A DNA stretch of 37,853 nucleotides, taken from Aliivibrio_A kagoshimensis. GTDB lineage: Bacteria; Pseudomonadota; Gammaproteobacteria; Enterobacterales; Vibrionaceae. The stretch lies in NCBI RefSeq assembly GCF_050337105.1, contig NZ_JAKJSQ010000045.1:1-37853 (forward strand), written 5' to 3'. Positions within the stretch are counted from its first letter, which is position 1, and the number at the start of each line of letters is the position of its first letter. The notes beneath the pieces are model-generated. The model searched no databases and was not told the DNA's origin. It was given only the letters and a program-made list of their open reading frames with translations. Made by a program: the position numbers and the translations under genes. Below are positions 32,833-37,853 of this stretch, piece by piece.

Positions 32833-34049
32833 AAGGTTTAGCCGTATGGGCTCTGTTTATCTATCTATTAAGGCTAATCGGAATGCCATGGGTGAAAGGA
32901 ACAAAAGCCTTTGCATTTCTGGGCGGTACGGCATGGTTACTGTTTGTGTGGGTCGGGCTCATTAACTATACCCCTATGGATCTGTCTGGGGGCTCAGTCG
33001 TGCAGTCACCTCATATTCAGTTGCGCCCAGTATCAACACAGATCAAAGGGCATGTTAAAGCGTTACACGTCAAACCGAATCAAACCGTTACAGCGGGTCA
33101 ATTGGTCTATGAAATAGACCCCGTTCCGTATCAAATCACGCTGGACATTGCTATATCAAATCTACAATCGGCCAATGTCGCTCTGACTAATGCTCATGAT
33201 GGAGTGGCTATCGCGAATGCGCACTATCTTGCATCAAAACAAGACATCACGGTAAATGAGAATAAGCTGATTGCAGCAAAAGATGATCTCTTGTGGAAAC
33301 GAAAAACACTAAAAAGATATCAAGATCAAAATAGCGTTGTGGCACATACTATTACTGAGAGCCAACTGGATCAGCAAAAAACTGCAGTAAATGTGGCGGA
33401 ATCAAATGCAACTATGATTGAGTCTACAATACAAAAGTCGATACTTTCTACACAAAAAAGTCAGTTAGAGTGGGAACAGTCTCAACTCAATATAGAGAGT
33501 AAAAAATCCGATAGAGAAAAGGCGATACAGCAGGTAAAACAGGCTCAGTGGAACTTAGACAATACAAAGGTCTATGCACCAACAGATGGTTACGTGACTA
33601 ATTTCATTATGCGTGAGGGTCAATATGTAGGCGTTGCTCCACGTATTCAAATGTACACAGACGAAAAATATGTACTGATGCGAGTTAACCACCAGGCGAT
33701 TCGTAACGTTAAAGTCGGTCAAGTAGGAGAGTTTACTTCTCCAGTTTACCCAGGGAAAATATTCAGTACCGAAGTAGAAGGCATTATTGAAGCGACAGGT
33801 GAAGCGCAAGGTAATTTACTTGGCAGAGAGGACTCTGTACGTCAAACAACAGGTAACAATGTGCAAAACAAACATCACTTTGTCAGACTAAAAGTGGCTG
33901 AGCATGATGGTTATGATCTCCCTGTAGGGTCAGTAGGATTGGCTTGGATCAGTGGCGAAAAATCGTTTGGTTTTATGGGGTTTCTTGATGTTATTAGAGG
34001 TATTATTATTAGAATGAAATCTCAGATATACTATTTCTATTCCATGTAG
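32826..34049 (+). CDS. HlyD/EmrA-family membrane fusion protein (YiaV/YibH type)
   Basis: Periplasmic adaptor anchored by one N-terminal helix (about residues 10-45). A split biotinyl-lipoyl domain is seen as STQIKGHVKALHVKPNQTV (about 70-88) and VYAPTDGYVTNFIMREGQYVG (about 252-272). A long alpha-helical hairpin with coiled-coil character (about 105-245) lies between them. The C-terminal barrel ends in a hydrophobic tail. Together with the DUF3302 gene it forms the pair known as YiaVW or YibHI in E. coli; no efflux pump or outer-membrane channel gene is adjacent. It probably exports a small lipophilic or aromatic compound, which is inference. Regulation by the divergent AraC is likely. Confidence 0.9.
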   Translation: MLEGLAVWALFIYLLRLIGMPWVKGTKAFAFLGGTAWLLFVWVGLINYTPMDLSGGSVVQSPHIQLRPVSTQIKGHVKALHVKPNQTVTAGQLVYEIDPVPYQITLDIAISNLQSANVALTNAHDGVAIANAHYLASKQDITVNENKLIAAKDDLLWKRKTLKRYQDQNSVVAHTITESQLDQQKTAVNVAESNATMIESTIQKSILSTQKSQLEWEQSQLNIESKKSDREKAIQQVKQAQWNLDNTKVYAPTDGYVTNFIMREGQYVGVAPRIQMYTDEKYVLMRVNHQAIRNVKVGQVGEFTSPVYPGKIFSTEVEGIIEATGEAQGNLLGREDSVRQTTGNNVQNKHHFVRLKVAEHDGYDLPVGSVGLAWISGEKSFGFMGFLDVIRGIIIRMKSQIYYFYSM

Positions 34050-34068
34050 AACAGATAATTGAGAGACC

Positions 34069-34320
34069 GTGTCTAAACCAAATAAACGAGGCCCAACTCG
34101 AACCGTTGATATTTTTTGTTCTAAATGTAAAACCCAGCTGTTCAAGTATCGAAAAGGGGGAAAAGGGGCACTGGTAAAATGCTTTAAAGAACGAATCACT
34201 GTCAGCTATACCACGACTGATTGCCAATGCCCTCAATGCCAGTCACTCTTTGCCAGAGATGTACTGGTGAGAGGGACCCCCGCATTCAAAATGATTGGCG
34301 GAAAAGTGACCTTTAAATAG
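34069..34320 (+). CDS. Small zinc-ribbon protein
   Basis: An 83-aa basic protein starting with GTG. It has two Cys pairs, CSKC (residues 17-20) and CPQC (residues 54-57), forming one zinc ribbon of the treble type, with many Lys and Arg in between. No enzyme motif is seen. It follows hlyD by 19 bp and may be read from the same transcript. It overlaps the convergent sitD gene by 8 bp at the 3' end. Such ribbons often bind nucleic acid, but no role is assigned. Confidence 0.72.
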   Translation: MSKPNKRGPTRTVDIFCSKCKTQLFKYRKGGKGALVKCFKERITVSYTTTDCQCPQCQSLFARDVLVRGTPAFKMIGGKVTFK

Positions 34321-35152
34321 TCCCAATTCGACGCTGGCGTATAGTGGTATAGGTAAATACAACCAGAAAACAGAGTGCCAGTATCAATACAATCGTAGGT
34401 GCTGGCGCGCTATCAATGTAGAAGCTGATGTAGAGACCACTTAACGCTGACCCCACAGAAACAGACATTGCATAAACGATCATGGTTGAAAATTTCTGTG
34501 TTAACAGGTATGCGATGGAACCTGGAGCAATCAACATAGCGATGACTAAGATCATCCCAACCGCCTTTAATGCCCCGACAATGGCTAACGATAACAGACA
34601 TAAAAGACCATAATGCAACAAACCTACTGGCAAACCAATCGCTTGAGCGTGTTGGCTATCAAAAATGTACACCAACAGATCTTTTCCTTTGAAAAGCACA
34701 AAGCAGAAGACAGCCATCGCGATACACGCCGTCTCAATCAACTCGACGACAGTGACCCCTAAAACATTGCCATACAAAATATGATCAAGGTGAACCCCAG
34801 ACTCCACTTTGGTCATCAATAGTAACCCCAAGCCAAACATACCAGAGAAAACAACGCCCATTATAGTATCTTCTTTGATTTTACTGTTTTCCTTCAGAAA
34901 ACCTGTTGCGAGTGCGCAGGTGATACCCGCGACAAAAGCGCCAATCACATACGGAATCGATAACACATAAGCGATAACAACGCCGGGCAATACAGAGTGA
35001 GAAATGGCATCACCCATTAACGACCAACCCTTTAGCACTAAGAAACAAGATAGCAGCGCAGTCATAGCCGAAACCAACACTAAGACTAAAAAGGCATACT
35101 GCATAAAAGGGAACGAGAATGGCAATAACAACTCATTGATTAAATTGTGCAT
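34313..35152 (-). CDS. sitD: Manganese/iron ABC transporter permease, SitD type
   Basis: Second permease of a SitABCD/YfeABCD-type metal importer. The open frame extends to 35284, but the ATG at 35152 has AGGGGAG upstream and removes a 44-residue tail that matches no permease and lies inside sitC. This gives 279 aa. It has seven to eight helices and the ABC-3 family motif KGWSLMGDAISHSVLPGV near residue 40-58. It overlaps sitC by 20 bp. It is similar but not identical to the SitC subunit, as expected for a heterodimeric permease. Mn versus Fe versus Zn cannot be told from the permease. Confidence 0.85.
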   Translation of the reverse strand: MHNLINELLLPFSFPFMQYAFLVLVLVSAMTALLSCFLVLKGWSLMGDAISHSVLPGVVIAYVLSIPYVIGAFVAGITCALATGFLKENSKIKEDTIMGVVFSGMFGLGLLLMTKVESGVHLDHILYGNVLGVTVVELIETACIAMAVFCFVLFKGKDLLVYIFDSQHAQAIGLPVGLLHYGLLCLLSLAIVGALKAVGMILVIAMLIAPGSIAYLLTQKFSTMIVYAMSVSVGSALSGLYISFYIDSAPAPTIVLILALCFLVVFTYTTIRQRRIGTI

Positions 35153-36023
35153 GATACTCCCCTTTAGAAAGTGCCTTTTTTTTATGCCCGTTTCGCTTTC
35201 TTTGTTGAGAAAGGTAGCCATATTTCGGTGCGAGTAGGAACGCCAGTAAAAAAACCACGGTTTGCAAAACGACAATAATGCCACCGGTTGCTCCGTCTAC
35301 AAAATAGCTTAAATAAGCGCCGACTAAACTAGTGAACATACCAATCAAAACGCTGATCATTATCACGATGGGAAACCTATCACTGAGTAGATATGCAGTT
35401 GCCCCTGGTGTGACGACCATAGCAATCACCAAAAATGCACCCACCGTCTGCATTGCCGCAACTGTACAGGCGCTGAGTAGAGCAAAAAAGAGGACTTTTA
35501 AACATTGCGGATTAAGTCCAATGGTTCTTGCATGATTCTCATCAAAGAACACCACCATGAGATCTTTCCAAGTAAAAAAGAGTATGGAAAAGGAGATCCC
35601 GCATATCCAGAGCAGCTGTGTGGTATCCGCGGGTGATATGGCCAAAATGTTGCCCATAACAATGGTTTGAATATTCACTGACGTAGGAGAAATTGAAACC
35701 ATAAATAGACCAAGGCCAAAGAAGGAAGTAAAAATAAGACCAATAATTGCATCCTCTTTTAACTTAGTTCGCTGGCTGAGAAAAAGCATTGTCGAGGCGG
35801 CGAGTCCACCCGATAGAAATGCGCCAACAGAGAATGGTAACCCTATCATATAGGCGCCTGCGACACCTGGTACAATGGAGTGTGATAGGGCATCGCCAAT
35901 TAACGACCATCCCTTTAGCATCAAATACGCTGACAAGAATGCGCAGACACCTCCAACTAATCCACTAACGAATATAGCATTGACCATATAGCTGTAGCCA
36001 AATGGTTCAAGTAAACTGCTCAT
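35133..36023 (-). CDS. sitC: Manganese/iron ABC transporter permease, SitC type
   Basis: First permease of the metal importer. ATG 36023 is preferred (296 aa) over the GTG and ATG just upstream because AAGGAG is then 5 nt away. It contains KGWSLIGDALSHSIVPGVAGAY near residues 42-63 and about eight helices, all typical of the ABC-3 family (YfeC/SitC/MntB). The C-terminus is extended and strongly basic (YLSQQRKRNGHKKKALSKG). It follows sitB by 9 bp and overlaps sitD by 20 bp, which indicates a single translationally coupled operon. Confidence 0.85.
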   Translation of the reverse strand: MSSLLEPFGYSYMVNAIFVSGLVGGVCAFLSAYLMLKGWSLIGDALSHSIVPGVAGAYMIGLPFSVGAFLSGGLAASTMLFLSQRTKLKEDAIIGLIFTSFFGLGLFMVSISPTSVNIQTIVMGNILAISPADTTQLLWICGISFSILFFTWKDLMVVFFDENHARTIGLNPQCLKVLFFALLSACTVAAMQTVGAFLVIAMVVTPGATAYLLSDRFPIVIMISVLIGMFTSLVGAYLSYFVDGATGGIIVVLQTVVFLLAFLLAPKYGYLSQQRKRNGHKKKALSKGEYHAQFNQ

Positions 36024-36032
36024 CATCACTCC

Positions 36033-36902
36033 TTAACTGTTAGGTTGCGTTAACGGCGTCATTGACTGCTGGTTGTTTTCACCGTAGAGCACGACGGGCC
36101 TTTCATGATCAGATAATACGGTCACTTGGCGGTTATCTTCATCTCTATGCAACTCTTTACTTGCAAGAATGAAATGACGAAGCACACCGCCAAATGCCTT
36201 TTGCAAATTGTCTTGGGTAAAGACGGTCGATGTTTCTCCGGCAGCTAATACCGTTTTATTGATCAATACGGTTCTATCGCAAAACTCGGGAACACTGCCA
36301 AGGTTGTGCGTTGAGACTAAAATCACCTTATCCTCTGCACGTAACACTCGAAGAAGATCCATGATCTGATCTTCAGTTTGTACGTCCACACCGGTAAAAG
36401 GCTCATCCAATAGAATAACCTCGCTCTTTTGAGCTAGGGCTCTGGCTAGAAAAACCCGTTTTTTTTGTCCCCCTGAAAGTTCCCCGATTTGTCGATGCCG
36501 ATAATCAAGCATATTCACTCGACGTAACGCCTGTTCTACTTCTTTGTGATCAATTGCTTTTGGCCTTCGAAAAAGATTCATATGACCGTAACGTCCCATC
36601 ATCACCACATCTTCCACCAGCACTGGAAAATTCCAATCAATCTCTTCACTTTGAGGGACATAAGCAACAAAGTTTTGTTTTAAGGCTTTCTTGACTGGCA
36701 TACCTAATATATTAACGGTACCTTTGCTAACTCCAACAAAACCCATGATCGATTTAAACAGGGTGGATTTGCCACTGCCATTAACCCCCACTAATGCGGT
36801 AATTGACCCTTTAGGAATCGTAAAACTGGCATCGTATAGGGCGGTGTGCCCATTTCTATAAGTCACTGTAATGTCATTAACCTCGATACCAAGAGTATCC
36901 AT
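36033..36902 (-). CDS. sitB: Manganese/iron ABC transporter ATPase, SitB type
   Basis: ATPase of the metal importer, 289 aa. Walker A GVNGSGKST (39-47), Q-loop in YVPQSEEIDWNFP (81-93), signature LSGGQ (142-146) and Walker B ILLDEP (163-168) are all present. The SEEIDW-type segment after the Q-loop is characteristic of the SitB/YfeB/ZnuC branch. A C-terminal extension of about 50 residues includes a His-rich stretch. The start codon shares one base with the sitA stop (TAATG), so translation is coupled. Confidence 0.9.
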   Translation of the reverse strand: MDTLGIEVNDITVTYRNGHTALYDASFTIPKGSITALVGVNGSGKSTLFKSIMGFVGVSKGTVNILGMPVKKALKQNFVAYVPQSEEIDWNFPVLVEDVVMMGRYGHMNLFRRPKAIDHKEVEQALRRVNMLDYRHRQIGELSGGQKKRVFLARALAQKSEVILLDEPFTGVDVQTEDQIMDLLRVLRAEDKVILVSTHNLGSVPEFCDRTVLINKTVLAAGETSTVFTQDNLQKAFGGVLRHFILASKELHRDEDNRQVTVLSDHERPVVLYGENNQQSMTPLTQPNS

Positions 36903-37798
36903 TAGTTAGAAACTCCTGTTGTAATAGTGGTTAACGTGACACGTAACAGATCTAAGTAAGTCGGAACAGGTCCATGTTCGTTACTTAAAGAATCGACATA
37001 TAGCACACCGCCATATTTTGCATTGGTTTCCCTAACAACCTGTTTAGCTGGGTTTGCTGAGATCGTACTTTCACTGAAAACCACGTGGATATTGTTAGCT
37101 CTTACTTGGTCAATCACATGACGAACTTGCAGTGGAGTTCCTTGGGAGTCTGCATTAATCGGCCACAAATAAAGTTCATTCAGCCCAAAATCTCTAGCAA
37201 GATAACTGAAAGCACCTTCACTTGTGACTAACCAGCGTTTCTCTGCAGGCAGGTTCTTTAATCGGTTTCTAAATGGTTCAACTGTCGCTTCTATTTGCGC
37301 GGAGTATTTCTTAGAATTCGCCAAATAGTTCTCTTTATTACTCGGATCATATTTGATCAAAGCATCTCGAATATTCGCAACGTAAGTAAGGGCATCAGTA
37401 GGTGACATCCATGCGTGAGGGTTAGGTTTTCCGTTATAAGGGCCTTGTTTAATGCCGATTGGAGTCACGTTATCTGATACAACCACACTAGGAACATTGT
37501 CAAAATGAGCAAAAAACTTAGCGAACCATAGCTCCAAATTCATTCCATTATAAAGAATTAAATCAGCATTATGTGCACGCAAAATATCACGAGGAGTTGG
37601 TTGGTAATTATGGATTTCAGCATTGGGTTTGGTAATTGACTCCACGGTGGCAGAATCCCCTGCTACATTGCGAGCCATATCAGCAATGATAGTGAAAGTA
37701 GTAACAACTTTAAATTTAGTCTCTTGTTGCGAAGCTGCTGAAAAGCTGCTCAAAATTAGTGCTGTATATAGTCCTAAGCTTAGGATTTTACTATTCAT
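36902..37798 (-). CDS. sitA: Periplasmic Mn/Fe-binding protein, SitA/YfeA type
   Basis: Cluster A-I metal-binding protein that delivers divalent metal to the SitCD permease. The open frame reaches 37843, but the ATG at 37798 has AAGGAT at 7-8 nt and a standard signal peptide ending AAS, giving 298 aa. Metal ligands are His63 (EIHNYQPTP), His128 (NPHAWMS), Glu194 (TSEGAFS) and Asp269 (YVDSLS). A His-His-Glu-Asp set is typical of Mn/Fe binders and differs from ZnuA, which has a His-rich loop. It is the first gene of the four-gene operon. The promoter is at or beyond the end of the window, so Fur, MntR or Zur control cannot be judged. Confidence 0.88.
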   Translation of the reverse strand: MNSKILSLGLYTALILSSFSAASQQETKFKVVTTFTIIADMARNVAGDSATVESITKPNAEIHNYQPTPRDILRAHNADLILYNGMNLELWFAKFFAHFDNVPSVVVSDNVTPIGIKQGPYNGKPNPHAWMSPTDALTYVANIRDALIKYDPSNKENYLANSKKYSAQIEATVEPFRNRLKNLPAEKRWLVTSEGAFSYLARDFGLNELYLWPINADSQGTPLQVRHVIDQVRANNIHVVFSESTISANPAKQVVRETNAKYGGVLYVDSLSNEHGPVPTYLDLLRVTLTTITTGVSN

Positions 37799-37853
37799 TT
37801 TATTATCCTTAATGGTTAATAAAATGACTTTATCAGGAAACAAACAATAACTC

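Noticed and set aside
35153..35284. N-terminal 44-residue extension of sitD
   Set aside because: It overlaps sitC coding sequence, has no ribosome binding site or family similarity, and a strong site precedes the internal ATG.

Overview
The window looks like chromosomal DNA of a marine gammaproteobacterium, most likely Vibrionaceae. This is inferred from the moderate-to-low G+C content, from proteins that align from memory with enterobacterial Gsk, PpiC, GuaC, MenI, YbjD and FhuBCD, and from several vibrio-type families (CheV, DUF1415, DUF3024, CSS-EAL, Aer-like receptor). No rRNA, tRNA, CRISPR array, transposase or phage structural gene was seen. The assignment rests on remembered families; no database search was possible.

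Layout. 0.1-6.6 kb is housekeeping: an M48 lipoprotein protease, the MenI thioesterase, a MaoC-type hydratase, CheV, PpiC, and the divergent purine-salvage pair gsk/guaC, with a PurR-like operator and an unusual leader hairpin between them. 6.8-14.9 kb is a hydroxamate-siderophore uptake locus. fhuC and a FhuF-like reductase run leftward. A Rob/GyrI-type AraC regulator, a TonB receptor, fhuD and fhuB run rightward. At least one Fur-box-like site is present, and there are no biosynthesis genes, so it probably imports siderophores made by others. 15.1-16.9 kb is a compact cassette of poorly known genes: a two-TM protein, a secreted beta-sandwich protein, a zinc amidase and a possible small ORF. 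16.8-20.3 kb holds the OLD-family nuclease YbjD and a 5'-nucleotidase-like enzyme without a signal peptide.

20.35-20.52 kb holds the most striking new item: a near-consensus sigma-54 promoter in front of a 30-residue tryptophan-rich membrane peptide with a strong ribosome binding site. 20.5-29.4 kb is mixed: a BASS-type transporter, a DUF1127-like small protein, an Aer-like chemoreceptor, PhnA/YjdM, a CopD-like membrane protein, DUF1415, a 55-residue small ORF, a membrane-anchored small protein, DUF5718, DUF3024 and a CSS-EAL phosphodiesterase.

29.6-34.3 kb has an SgrR-type regulator, an AraC regulator divergent from a DUF3302-HlyD pair (YiaW/YiaV type), and a zinc-ribbon protein. 34.3-37.8 kb is a leftward sitABCD-type Mn/Fe ABC importer operon with translationally overlapping genes. 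Metal acquisition (Fe-siderophore at one end, Mn/Fe at the other) and envelope functions are the recurring themes. Several starts were moved from the longest reading frame to an internal start that has a better ribosome binding site.
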